A program made the translations under genes and the position numbers. A stretch of DNA of 64,000 bases from Pseudomonas graminis (lineage in GTDB: Bacteria; Pseudomonadota; Gammaproteobacteria; Pseudomonadales; Pseudomonadaceae). The notes below the pieces were generated by a model. That model was not told where the DNA came from and ran no database searches. It worked only from the letters and a program-made list of their open reading frames with translations. Within the stretch, counting starts at the first letter, position 1. Each line of letters opens with the position of its first letter. Positions 7,865 through 16,300 of this stretch are shown one piece after another. The stretch spans positions 62,001-126,000 of the forward strand of contig NZ_SOCR01000013.1 of the NCBI RefSeq assembly GCF_004364335.1. The letters are read 5' to 3'.

Positions 7865-8800
7865 TCACAGGCTCCTCTGTTCAGGCGGTTGTTGGGGCTG
7901 GTGCGGCCGTTGCGCGGCGGCCAGCAACGTGCGCAGCGTGTCGAAGCCCTTTTTCGCGTAGGCATAGCTCGGCGCGACGGCCGGGTCCTGTTCCGCCTCG
8001 ACCACCAGCCAGCCTTGGTAAGCGGCCTGCATCAACACCTCCAGCAGCGCGGCGAAATCGATGTCGCCATCGCCGGGCACGGTGAAGGTGCCATTGACGA
8101 TGCAGTCCGGAAAGCTCCACAAGTTGTTGCGCGCCAGTTGCGCCACCGGTTTGCGCACGTCCTTGAAATGCACATGGCAGACGCGATCGATGTGTTTACT
8201 CAGCACCTGCAGCGGTTCTCCGCCGCCCATGTAGCAGTGCCCGGAATCGAACAGCAGGCCGACCTCGTCGCCGGTCAGGGCCATCAGCGTGTCGATGTCC
8301 TCCGGCGATTCCACGTACGCGCCCATGTGGTGGTGATAGGCCAGACGCACGCCTTGGGACAGCGTGAACCGGGCCAGCTCAGTGAGTTTGTCGGCGTAGG
8401 TTTGCCAGGCATCAGCGCTGTGGAAGCGCGGCCGCTCGACCAGTCGGATGCGCTGGCCCTGAATCGAGTCGGCGACTTCGCCGTAGACCAGGACCTTGGC
8501 GCCGTTGTGCTTGAGCAGTTCGACGTGGCTGGCGATGGCGTCGATTTCCTCGGCCGCCGAACGGCTGGCAAGTCGCCCGGAATACCAGCCCGACACCAGC
8601 GCCAGGTCATACGGGCGCAACACATCGGCCACGCCTTGGGCGTCTTTCGGGAATTTGCCGTTGAGCTCGAAGCCTTCGTAGCCGATCTCCTTGCCCTCAC
8701 TGAGCGCAGTGCTCAGGGGCGTTTCGCCGCCGAGGGCCGGGAGGTCGTCGTTGCTCCAGGAAATCGGGTTGATGCCAATTTGGATTGCAGAAGCGGGCAT
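7865..8800 (-). CDS. iolE: Myo-inosose-2 dehydratase
   Basis: A 311-residue TIM-barrel protein of the xylose-isomerase-like family that dehydrates 2-keto-myo-inositol to the trihydroxycyclohexane-dione. Signatures include GINPISWSNDDLPALGG at the N-terminus, GYEGFELNGKFP, YHHHMGAYVESPEDID, LLFDSGHCYMGG and HVHFKDVR with metal ligands. The start at 8800 follows AAAGGTG; the longer frame to 8842 adds an unconserved tail. It is 60 bases after iolC and directly before iolB. An A-rich AACAACAATAA Hfq/Crc-like motif precedes the ribosome site. Confidence 0.96.
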   Translation of the reverse strand: MPASAIQIGINPISWSNDDLPALGGETPLSTALSEGKEIGYEGFELNGKFPKDAQGVADVLRPYDLALVSGWYSGRLASRSAAEEIDAIASHVELLKHNGAKVLVYGEVADSIQGQRIRLVERPRFHSADAWQTYADKLTELARFTLSQGVRLAYHHHMGAYVESPEDIDTLMALTGDEVGLLFDSGHCYMGGGEPLQVLSKHIDRVCHVHFKDVRKPVAQLARNNLWSFPDCIVNGTFTVPGDGDIDFAALLEVLMQAAYQGWLVVEAEQDPAVAPSYAYAKKGFDTLRTLLAAAQRPHQPQQPPEQRSL

Positions 8801-8810
8801 GGCTGCACCT

Positions 8811-8821
8811 TTATTGTTGTT
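8811..8821 (-). promoter_or_regulatory. Candidate Hfq/Crc motif ahead of iolE
   Basis: The transcript carries AACAACAATAA directly 5' of the AAGGTG ribosome site. It is the best match to the AAnAAnAA pattern in the locus. Confidence 0.55.
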
Positions 8822-8860
8822 ATCTCGTTCAACTGAACACACAGGCCTCGGGTTCTGGCT

Positions 8861-10798
8861 TCAGGCCCGGGCGTCGCGCCAGGATTCGATCAGGAAACCG
8901 AAGTTGCTCTGCACCCGAGTGATCAGGTCCGCGTCATCGATTTCGCCCTCCAGCCACGCTCGGCTGGGCTCGTGAAAGATCGTGCGGCCCACGGCAAAAC
9001 CGCGGCAGGTGGTGCTTTTCGCCGCCTGACGAAAGCCGGCCGCCAGGGTTTCGGCGGGCGCGTTCAGCCCCAGCAAGACCACGCCCCGGCAGTACGGATC
9101 GCGCTCGTGGATCAGCGCGTCGAGCTGTTCCCAGACCTCGGCGGGCTGCGACTCGATTTTCCACCAGGCCGGGTAAATGCCAAGGTTGTAGAGGCGCTTG
9201 AGGGAACGGTAGATAACGTCCGGATGGGGCGAAGGATGATCCTTGGGCGGAATAACCTCCAGCAGCAGTTCGTGCCCGCTGGCCAGCGCCGCTTGATACA
9301 GGCCCAGCAATTGCGCTTCCTGTTCAAGGCGCAGCATCGGCTCGTCGTCCGGGTGGTATTGCACCAGGCACTTGATGATCTGTTCCTGAGGCCAGCTTTG
9401 CAGGGTACTGCCCACCGAGCGCCCATGCTCGAACGCCAGCGGGCGCGAGCCCTGCACTTCCACCGGACGGGCCACCCACCAGCCGCGCCCGCTGGCGGCA
9501 TTCAGTGAATCCTGACCGAAGCGCTGATCCGCCAGCACACCGACATCGGCTGCGATGCCGCGCGCGTGCAAATCGGCCTCGACCCGCGCGACCGCTTGAA
9601 CGAACAACTGCTTGAGCGGGCCGATGCAGGCCGGATCGCGCCCGGCCTTTTGCGCCAGCTCCACCAGTTGCCCGCGATGATCGAAGGCGAAGATGAACAG
9701 CGGCTGCCATTCGCGACGGGGCACGCTGACCCGGTGCAGGCGTTGCAGCATCGTGTCCTGATCGGGTCGGGTAATCGGCACCGGGCTATTGAACAGATAT
9801 TCCAGCTCGACCAGCGTTGGCATGGCCGGCGCACAGGCATGCCGCGACACCACCAGACCGCCGCAGGCATTGGCCAGCTGGCAGCAGCGCTCGTCGCTCT
9901 CGTCGTTGAGCCAGCCCTTGAGGAAGCCGGACATGAACGCATCGCCTGCGCCCAGCACATTCAGCACTTCCACGCGCACGCCGGGGTATATCGCGCCGTC
10001 TTCAAGTTTCGCCGGAATCGCCCCGTGAATCACCGTGCAGCCTTGGGGGCCGAGCTTCACCACCAGGGTCGCGGCACTGAGTTCGCGGACCCGGCGAAGG
10101 GCGCTGAGCAGATCGGTCGAGCCGCCGGCGATGAGGAATTCTTCTTCGGTGCCGACGATCAGGTCGAAGCGCGGCAGGACGCGCTGCACATGCTGGCTGA
10201 CGGTGTCGTTGGCAACAAACCGCGTCTCGCCATCAGCCTTGCCGGCCAGGCCCCAGAGCACCGGGCGGTAATCGATGTCGAGGACGCGTTTGACGTTGTG
10301 TTTTTCAGCGAAGTCCAGCGCCTGACTGCTGGCGCGGAACACCTGATCGGTGGAGAAATGCGTGCCGGTGATCAGAAGCGCTTTGCTTGAGGCGATCTGT
10401 GCTTCATCAATGTCGTCCGGTTGCAGCGCCATGTCGGCGCAGTTCTCGCGGTAGAACACCAGGGGAAAGGTTTCGCGGTCCTTGATGCCGAGCAGGACCA
10501 TGGCGGTCAGGCGTTCGGCGTCGACTTTGATGCCGCTGACGTCGCAGCCCTCACGCGCCAGGGATTCGACCAGAAAACGGCCCATGTGGTCGTCGCCAAC
10601 GCGGGTCAGCATGGCTGACTTCACGCCCAGCCGTGCGGTGCCGAAAGCGATATTGGCGGAGGAGCCGCCGAGGTATTTGGCGAAACTGCTGACGTCCTCC
10701 AGGCGCGCACCGATCTGCTGCGCGTAGAGATCGACGCCCAGGCGCCCGAGACAAATCACGTCCAGCTGACGCCCAGTGGCAAAACGAGTCTGGCCCAT
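8861..10798 (-). CDS. iolC: 5-dehydro-2-deoxygluconokinase fused to a DUF2090 aldolase-like domain
   Basis: A 645-residue fusion. Residues about 10-325 form a PfkB/ribokinase-like sugar kinase. They show LGRLGVDLYAQQIG at the N-terminus, a GGSSANIAFG substrate motif and the ATP/anion-hole signature VLNVLGAGDAFMSGFLKG near residue 280. Residues about 330-645 match the DUF2090 module (FIFAFDHRGQLVELA, LLLEVIPPKDH, YPAWWKIE, RGVVLLGLNAP, GFAVGRTIFHEP). That module resembles class I sugar-phosphate aldolases and is thought to act as the IolJ-type 5-dehydro-2-deoxyphosphogluconate aldolase. No separate iolJ is seen. It is the first gene of the leftward unit, 246 bases from divergent iolR. Confidence 0.95.
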   Translation of the reverse strand: MGQTRFATGRQLDVICLGRLGVDLYAQQIGARLEDVSSFAKYLGGSSANIAFGTARLGVKSAMLTRVGDDHMGRFLVESLAREGCDVSGIKVDAERLTAMVLLGIKDRETFPLVFYRENCADMALQPDDIDEAQIASSKALLITGTHFSTDQVFRASSQALDFAEKHNVKRVLDIDYRPVLWGLAGKADGETRFVANDTVSQHVQRVLPRFDLIVGTEEEFLIAGGSTDLLSALRRVRELSAATLVVKLGPQGCTVIHGAIPAKLEDGAIYPGVRVEVLNVLGAGDAFMSGFLKGWLNDESDERCCQLANACGGLVVSRHACAPAMPTLVELEYLFNSPVPITRPDQDTMLQRLHRVSVPRREWQPLFIFAFDHRGQLVELAQKAGRDPACIGPLKQLFVQAVARVEADLHARGIAADVGVLADQRFGQDSLNAASGRGWWVARPVEVQGSRPLAFEHGRSVGSTLQSWPQEQIIKCLVQYHPDDEPMLRLEQEAQLLGLYQAALASGHELLLEVIPPKDHPSPHPDVIYRSLKRLYNLGIYPAWWKIESQPAEVWEQLDALIHERDPYCRGVVLLGLNAPAETLAAGFRQAAKSTTCRGFAVGRTIFHEPSRAWLEGEIDDADLITRVQSNFGFLIESWRDARA

Positions 10799-10810
10799 GC
10801 CGGCCCCTCT

Positions 10811-10822
10811 TCTTTTATTGTT
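10811..10822 (-). promoter_or_regulatory. Candidate Hfq/Crc motif ahead of iolC
   Basis: The transcript carries AACAATAAAAGA just upstream of the GAGGGG ribosome site of iolC. It is a weaker A-rich match than that of iolE. Confidence 0.4.
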
Positions 10823-10925
10823 ATGGGTTTGATTGCTGATGCCCTTGCCCGCAAACGCAATGCTTGCGAGCGAGTTCGTGGATGCAGACTAGAACGGCGC
10901 CGGGCCTTGATCAATGAATTTTTCT

Positions 10926-10954
10926 AAATTATTTTCAGGTGGAATATTTATTCC
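10926..10954. promoter_or_regulatory. Candidate IolR operator in the iolC/iolR divergent promoter region
   Basis: A perfect inverted repeat TGGAATA-TT-TATTCCA at 10940-10955 contains GGAA-N6-TTCC (10941-10954), the pattern described for RpiR-type IolR proteins. Next to it, 10926-10936 holds AAATTATTTTC, the reverse complement of the GAAAATAATTT seen at 1917-1927. Its position between the divergent genes fits repression of iolC and autoregulation of iolR. Confidence 0.65.
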
Positions 10955-11044
10955 ACTTTGCATTGCGGGTCACAGCCTGCAAAACTGGCCGCCTGAGCAC
11001 CCAGACCCTCTGCCACGCCACAACCCGCCAAAGGATTCGCACGT

Positions 11045-11971
11045 ATGCCCAGCCTCGATCAGCCAGGCTCTCCCGACACCGGAAACGATGGTTTGACGGC
11101 CGTCACAGCCGCGCCGGAGACCGCCGATGCCCTGCTCAAGCTGATCACGGCCGAATACGAGAGCCTGCCGCGCCAGCTCAAGCGCATCGCCAGCTACATG
11201 AGCCAGCAGAGCGACCGGATCATGGTCGACCGCATCAGCGACATCGCCCGGGAATGCGAGGTGCATCCATCAGCCATTGTGCGGTTCTCCCAGCGCTTCG
11301 GTTTCAGCGGGTTCAGCGAAATGCAGGCGCTGTTTCGCGAGGCGTACACCCACAAAGCCACGCCGGTGCAGAACTACCAGCAACGCATTCGCAGCATGAT
11401 CGCCAACAAATCGCAGAAAGCCAGCGCCGGTGACCTGGCCCGAGAATGCGTCAACGCCACGCTGTCGGGGCTGGAGCGGCTGGCGCTGGAACTGGACGAC
11501 GAGGCGTTCGAGAAGGCTGTGGACCTGGTGGTCAACGCCGACAATATCTACGTGGTCGGGGTGCGTCGCTCGTTCGCCGTCGCCGACTATCTGGTCTACA
11601 ACCTGCAGCACACCAACAAGCGCATCCACCTGATTTCCGGCCTGGGCGGCAGTTACCGCGAGCAGATGCGCAGCGTGCGCGCCAATGATCTGGTGATCGC
11701 CATCAGCTTCACGCCCTATGGCAAGGAAACCCAGCACTGCCTGCGCATCGCTCAGCATCATCAGGCCAAGACGTTGATCATTACTGACAGCAACCTGTCG
11801 CCGCTGGCCAAACGCGCCCATGCCGTGCTGCTGGTCAACGAAGGCAGCTCGTTCGCGTTTCGTTCGCTCAGCGCCACGTTGTGTCTCTGTCAGGCGCTAT
11901 TTATCGCCGTGGCCTATCGCCTGGAGCTGAAGGTGGACGAGATCTCCGAACAGGCCGGCTTCGACGACTGA
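11045..11971 (+). CDS. iolR: RpiR/MurR family transcriptional regulator of inositol catabolism
   Basis: A 308-residue regulator. An N-terminal HTH_6 domain (about residues 30-105) contains LPRQLKRIASYMSQQSDRI and IARECEVHPSAIVRFSQRFG with the recognition helix. A C-terminal SIS domain (about 145-275) contains VVGVRRSFAVADYLVYNL and LVIAISFTPYGKETQ for binding a phosphorylated sugar. An AAGGA site precedes the ATG. It is divergent from iolC with a GGAA-N6-TTCC palindrome between them. Known relatives repress inositol genes and respond to 2-deoxy-5-keto-gluconate 6-phosphate, the IolC product; that mechanism is inferred here. Confidence 0.9.
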   Translation: MPSLDQPGSPDTGNDGLTAVTAAPETADALLKLITAEYESLPRQLKRIASYMSQQSDRIMVDRISDIARECEVHPSAIVRFSQRFGFSGFSEMQALFREAYTHKATPVQNYQQRIRSMIANKSQKASAGDLARECVNATLSGLERLALELDDEAFEKAVDLVVNADNIYVVGVRRSFAVADYLVYNLQHTNKRIHLISGLGGSYREQMRSVRANDLVIAISFTPYGKETQHCLRIAQHHQAKTLIITDSNLSPLAKRAHAVLLVNEGSSFAFRSLSATLCLCQALFIAVAYRLELKVDEISEQAGFDD

Positions 11972-12141
11972 AACTGACAACCTTGTACAAACCCGACGAG
12001 CCGTACAACGTTGACATAGCTTTTTAACATCACCTACGTAATGATCATCTGCACTGCAAACGGACTACGCATCTGAGCTGCTTCTCGCTCACGAGGTCAT
12101 GGATCTGGACCACCCCTTTTCCACCTGCGTGAGCCGCCATT

Positions 12142-13455
12142 ATGTTTTTCGACTCGTCCAAAAATAAGATCATCCAGGACCTGCAACTGACCGTCGCCCA
12201 TCAGGCCAGTCTGCTGGAGGCGATCAACCGCTCGATGGCCAGCATCGAGTTCGATCTGAACGGGGTGGTGCTCAAGGCAAACGACAACTTCTTCAAAACC
12301 ATGCGCTACCGGCCCGAACAGGTCATCGGCAAGGATCACCGCATGTTCTGCACGCCGGAGCATGGGCGCAGCCCGGAGTATGCGCAGCTGTGGTCGCGCC
12401 TGCGTAACGGTGAGTTCGTGTCTTCGACGTTCCAGCGGGTCGCGGGCGATGGCAGCACCGTTTGGCTGGAGGCCAGTTACAACCCGGTCAGGGACTCGGA
12501 CGGCAAGGTCATCCGGGTGGTCAAGTACGCGATGGACGTGACCGCCAAGCTTCAGGCCGAGAGCGAAACGCGCAATAAATTGCAGGCCATCGACCGCGCC
12601 ATGGCGGTGATCGAGTTTGATCTGGACGGCACGATCATCGCCGCCAACGACAACCTGTTGCGCTTGCTGGGCTACAGCCGGCAAGAGCTGTTGGGCAAAA
12701 GCCACAGGATGCTCTGCCCGCCTGAGTTCACCAACAGCGCCGAGTATCAGGATTTCTGGCGTCGGCTGAACAAGGGCGAATTTTTCAGCGATCAGTTCAA
12801 GCGCGTAGGCAAGCAGGGCCAGACCCTTTGGCTGGAAGCGTCTTATAACCCGGTGTATGACGCCAGCGGCAAGCTGTGGAAGGTGGTGAAGTTTGCGTCA
12901 GACGTGACCGCGCGTATCCAGAAGCACGAGGCGGATTCCCACAGCGCTGCCCAGGCGTATCACATTTCGGTGCAGACGCAGAAATACGCCGAGCAAGGCA
13001 CGCAGGTGATTCAGCAGGCGGCCAGCGAGATGCGTCAGATTTCGCAGAATATTGATGATTCGTCGCGGATCATTGGCCAGTTGGGTGAGCGGTCGGAGCA
13101 GATCACGGCGATCGTGAATACGATTCGCAGTATTGCGGATCAGACGAATTTGCTGGCACTGAACGCGGCGATCGAGGCGGCCCGGGCCGGGGATCAGGGC
13201 CGTGGCTTTGCGGTGGTGGCCGATGAGGTTCGGCAACTGGCGGGGCGTACGAGTCGGTCGACGCAGGAGATTTCGGAGATGATCCAGGTGATTCAGACCG
13301 AAACGCGTCAGGCGATTGTGAGTATGGACAATACGCGGAATACGGCGGTGAAGGGTGTGGATCTGGCAGATCAGGCGGGGGCTGCGATCGTGCAGATCAG
13401 TTCGGGGACGAATGATGCGGTGGATGCTGTGAGGATGTTCGCTGGGCGGGATTGA
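12142..13455 (+). CDS. Soluble double-PAS methyl-accepting chemotaxis-type protein (BdlA/Aer2-like)
   Basis: A 437-residue protein without membrane segments. Two PAS domains lie in tandem, about residues 25-120 and 147-242, each with an EFDLxG start and FWLEASYNPV/LWLEASYNPV core. A short MCP signalling domain (about 265-437) follows, with the conserved tip DQTNLLALNAAIEAARAGDQGRGFAVVADEVR. This architecture and length match BdlA, the biofilm-dispersion sensor of P. aeruginosa, and related energy-taxis sensors. It stands alone, downstream of iolR on the same strand across a 170-base gap. Ligand and output are not determined by sequence. Confidence 0.85.
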   Translation: MFFDSSKNKIIQDLQLTVAHQASLLEAINRSMASIEFDLNGVVLKANDNFFKTMRYRPEQVIGKDHRMFCTPEHGRSPEYAQLWSRLRNGEFVSSTFQRVAGDGSTVWLEASYNPVRDSDGKVIRVVKYAMDVTAKLQAESETRNKLQAIDRAMAVIEFDLDGTIIAANDNLLRLLGYSRQELLGKSHRMLCPPEFTNSAEYQDFWRRLNKGEFFSDQFKRVGKQGQTLWLEASYNPVYDASGKLWKVVKFASDVTARIQKHEADSHSAAQAYHISVQTQKYAEQGTQVIQQAASEMRQISQNIDDSSRIIGQLGERSEQITAIVNTIRSIADQTNLLALNAAIEAARAGDQGRGFAVVADEVRQLAGRTSRSTQEISEMIQVIQTETRQAIVSMDNTRNTAVKGVDLADQAGAAIVQISSGTNDAVDAVRMFAGRD

Positions 13456-13489
13456 TCTTTAACGTCAAGATCTGGATCAAGATCAAGGG

Positions 13490-13770
13490 CGTCTGCCTGG
13501 GGGCAGACTGTTTCGCCTTCGGCGACTTACTTTTGAAAAGCACCAAAAGTAAGCAAAAGTGCCTGCTCTCGGTTGGGCCCTTCCTTCGTCAGGGTTCCTT
13601 CACTCCGGTCTCGCTCCGTGGGCACGCGCCGAACGGACATCCATGTCCTGACGGCGCTCTCGCCGCATCCATGCGGCTCGGCCCACTGCGCGAGACCTGC
13701 GTTCAGCCTGCACCCAAGTCGCGATTGGTGTCGTCTGGACTTTTTGTGTACGAAGATCAAAAGCAACGGC
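13490..13770. repeat. Long dispersed intergenic repeat (pseudomonad type)
   Basis: A block beginning near TTCGGCGACTTACTTTTG, containing an imperfect repeat around CACCAAAAGTAAGCAAAAG, and running through TCTCGCTCCGTGGGCACGCG. I recognise this kind of segment as recurring between genes in Pseudomonas genomes; only one copy is in the window, so the repeat status rests on recollection. Small open frames through it look spurious. Confidence 0.4.
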
Positions 13771-13780
13771 AACGGCAACG

Positions 13781-13930
13781 GCTTCCCGGCTAAAGCCGGT
13801 CCTACGTCCTGTACGCGTTAGATCGTTCCCACGCTCCGCGTGGGTATGCATCCCGTGACGCTCCGCGTCACCCGACGCAGATGCCACTGAGTGCACGCGA
13901 TGCTCTTGTAGGACTGGCTTTAGCCGGGAA
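13781..13930. repeat. REP-like inverted pair enclosing two GC-rich hairpins
   Basis: A second REP family, GTAGGACTGGCTTTAGCCGG, appears forward at 13907-13930 and inverted at 13781-13806. Between them are two compact hairpins: CCCACGC-TCC-GCGTGGG at 13829-13845 and GTGACGC-TCC-GCGTCAC at 13855-13870. No gene is seen between 13456 and 14042. Confidence 0.75.
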
Positions 13931-14042
13931 GAGGCCGGTTCAGGCGCTGGCAATTTCAGGTGTTGAAGGGGCTGATTTATTTACAACGCTTCACCGTGAA
14001 TTAATCTGTCCCCTGCCTGCCCCATCTAATCCATCTCCTCGC

Positions 14043-15044
14043 CTACAAAGTCCCTTCATTCCTGCTCCGCATGGCCTTCGCGCGCTTTTCCAATACGACG
14101 TAGACCACCAGCGCAATCATCAGCGGGATGAGGAAGTAGATCACCCGATAGCCAATCAGCGCGGCCAGCAGTTGACCTTTGCTGAACTGATGTTGCATGA
14201 GGGTAATAAAGACGGTTTCGAGAACGCCGAGCCCGGCAGGGATGTGGGCGATGACGCCCGCGATGCTGCTGATCAGCAGAATTCCGAGCACCGCCGGGTA
14301 GAAGGCTTTTTCCGGCAGCAGGACGTAGATCAGCAGCGCCATCAGTCCCCAGTTCAGCGCGCCCAGCAAAGCCTGACGCATCGCCTGGTTGAGCGAAGGC
14401 AGGACAAACTGTTGCTTGCGAACGGTCCAGGTGCGTTTTTTCGAGAAGCGGCAGGCCAGGAAGTACGACAGGCAGACCGCCAGCAGGACAAAGCCGATCA
14501 GTTGCAGCGTGGTGTCGCCAATCTTCCAGCCGTCGGGCAGGTCAACGAAGTCCCCGGCGAACACGAAACCAGCCAGCAACATGTAACCCAGCCAGTTGGT
14601 GATCAGGCTCAGGCTAAGGATGCGTGTGATGGTCGGCACGTCCAGGCCCAGCCGCGAATACAGGCGATAACGAAGCGCGATGCCGCCCACCCAGGAACTC
14701 AGGTTCAGGTTGAAGGCGTAGCAAACAAACGTCACCGGGATGATCTGTTTCACCGCCAGTTTGTGTTCGGTGTAGCGCCGGGCCAGGACGTCAAAGCAGC
14801 AATACGTCAGATAACTGCCCGCAGCGATGACGAAACCCAGCGCCAGGGTGCTGAGCTTGTAGGACTCCAGCGCGTGCATCACCTCGTTCCAGTCGAGGTT
14901 TTTCATCAGGGTGAAAAGCAATACCGGCACAGCGATGAAGAAGAACAGCGTAAATGCGCGCTTGGCCCACGTCAGCCACGGACGATGCTTGCCCGAGTCG
15001 GCCGGTTTCTGCTCGTGGGTGGAAGCTTGGGAGACGCCGGTCAT
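14043..15044 (-). CDS. ybhN: YbhN-type integral membrane protein (LPG synthase TM domain family)
   Basis: A 333-residue membrane protein with about eight hydrophobic segments (first near residues 29-46, last near 298-316). It has the lysylphosphatidylglycerol-synthase transmembrane-domain look, including SSWVGGIALRYRLYSRLGL and AHIPAGLGVLETVF. There is no catalytic aminoacyl-transfer domain, so it is the YbhN type rather than full MprF. Its ATG overlaps the clsB stop as ATGA, making it the last gene of a four-gene coupled operon. E. coli has the same order ybhP-clsB-ybhN, where YbhN is linked to cardiolipin and envelope lipid handling. The exact function is unknown. Confidence 0.87.
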   Translation of the reverse strand: MTGVSQASTHEQKPADSGKHRPWLTWAKRAFTLFFFIAVPVLLFTLMKNLDWNEVMHALESYKLSTLALGFVIAAGSYLTYCCFDVLARRYTEHKLAVKQIIPVTFVCYAFNLNLSSWVGGIALRYRLYSRLGLDVPTITRILSLSLITNWLGYMLLAGFVFAGDFVDLPDGWKIGDTTLQLIGFVLLAVCLSYFLACRFSKKRTWTVRKQQFVLPSLNQAMRQALLGALNWGLMALLIYVLLPEKAFYPAVLGILLISSIAGVIAHIPAGLGVLETVFITLMQHQFSKGQLLAALIGYRVIYFLIPLMIALVVYVVLEKRAKAMRSRNEGTL

Positions 15045-16300
15045 AGGGATTTCTCCTGATCGGCCGGCAGCTCGTTTTTAAGCGCGGCGGCCTCCGGTAC
15101 GGTGTCCGGTGCGCGCAGGGGTTTCAGGCGTGGGCCGTGTACCGGGAACAGGCCGGCAATCGCCGGGAAGTGCCGCAGGAAGTGGAAGCTGAGGAAGATC
15201 ATCGGCGCACGCCACCACTGCCCTTTCGCCAGACCTTTGAGGTTGACCTGTTTGCTGTGGGCCACGGCGAGGTCGCGCAGGTGTTCGTGCAGGCGCTGGT
15301 TCAAGGCGTGGTCGCGAATGAACAGGTTGGCTTCCAGGTTCAGCGCGAGGCTCAGCGGGTCGAGGTTGCTGGAGCCCACGGTTGACCACTCATGGTCAAT
15401 CAGCGCGACTTTGCCGTGCAGCGCACGCTGCTTGTATTCATGGATGATTACGCCTTCGCGCAGCAGCCAGGTGTAGGTCAGGCGCGAGCACACGCGCACG
15501 AACGGCATGTCCGGTTTGCCCTGGAGGATCAGCGTCACCTTCACCCCGCGACGGGCCGCATTGCGCAGTTCACGCAGGAACCGGTAGCTGGGGAAGAAGT
15601 AGGCGTTGGCGATGGTGATGCGCTGCGTCGCGTTGCGCATCGCCAGCAGGTATTGCTCTTCGATGTCGGTGGTGTGGTGACGGTTGTCGCGTTCGGCAAG
15701 AAGCATCCGCGCGCTGCCGGCCTGACGCGTCACTGGCTTGAGCGGCGTGAACGTCTTGCGCACGGCGGGGCCGAGCATGCCCAGCGTCGAGCGGTAGATG
15801 TCCGCAACGATCGGCCCGCGCACCAGCACGGCGTAGTCCTGCTTGGCGGTGATGCCGGTGTCGGCCATGTGGTCAACGCTGTAGTTGATCCCGCCCATGA
15901 ACGAGGTCTCGCCGTCGATCACCACCACTTTGCGGTGCAGGCGCCGGAACAGGTTGGTGCGCATGCCCATCAGTTTAGGGCGCGGGTCGAACAGTTGAAT
16001 CTGCACGCCGGCTTCAATCATCTTGCTGACGAAGGCGGTGCTCAGGTCGCTGGTGCCGTAGTCGTCCACCGTGATAATCACGCGCACGCCGCGGCTGGCG
16101 GCAGCAATCACCGCCTGCTGCAAACCCTCGCCGATACGGTCTTCGAAGATGATGAAGGTCTCGATCAGCACCTCTTCGCGCGCGGCACGAATGGCGTCGA
16201 ACACCCGGGCGAAAAAGTCTTCGCCATTGATCAGCAATTCCACCGAGTTGCCGTCCCGCCAAAGTCCGCACATGGCGCCCATCGGTCTCATACCCCTCAT
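15041..16300 (-). CDS. clsB: Cardiolipin synthase B
   Basis: A 419-residue phospholipase-D-superfamily enzyme that joins phospholipids into cardiolipin at the inner membrane. Two HKD motifs are present: RLHRKVVVIDGE near residue 120 and ALHGKVALIDHEWS near 305, each with the HxK then D spacing. Early residues read LLINGEDFFARVFDAIRAA, as in E. coli ClsB. The start at 16300 has GGAGG six bases upstream and overlaps the ybhP stop (ATGA). The open frame to 16348 has no conserved content. Length fits ClsB (about 410). Confidence 0.93.
   Translation of the reverse strand: MRGMRPMGAMCGLWRDGNSVELLINGEDFFARVFDAIRAAREEVLIETFIIFEDRIGEGLQQAVIAAASRGVRVIITVDDYGTSDLSTAFVSKMIEAGVQIQLFDPRPKLMGMRTNLFRRLHRKVVVIDGETSFMGGINYSVDHMADTGITAKQDYAVLVRGPIVADIYRSTLGMLGPAVRKTFTPLKPVTRQAGSARMLLAERDNRHHTTDIEEQYLLAMRNATQRITIANAYFFPSYRFLRELRNAARRGVKVTLILQGKPDMPFVRVCSRLTYTWLLREGVIIHEYKQRALHGKVALIDHEWSTVGSSNLDPLSLALNLEANLFIRDHALNQRLHEHLRDLAVAHSKQVNLKGLAKGQWWRAPMIFLSFHFLRHFPAIAGLFPVHGPRLKPLRAPDTVPEAAALKNELPADQEKSL

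Noticed and set aside
12011..12040. TTGACA considered as the -35 of the chemoreceptor gene
   Set aside because: No acceptable -10 is found at 16-18 bases; only the -35 half is convincing.
13490..13770. Overlapping 80-110 codon frames in the intergenic repeat
   Set aside because: They fall in repeat-type DNA, conflict with each other and show no protein-like features.
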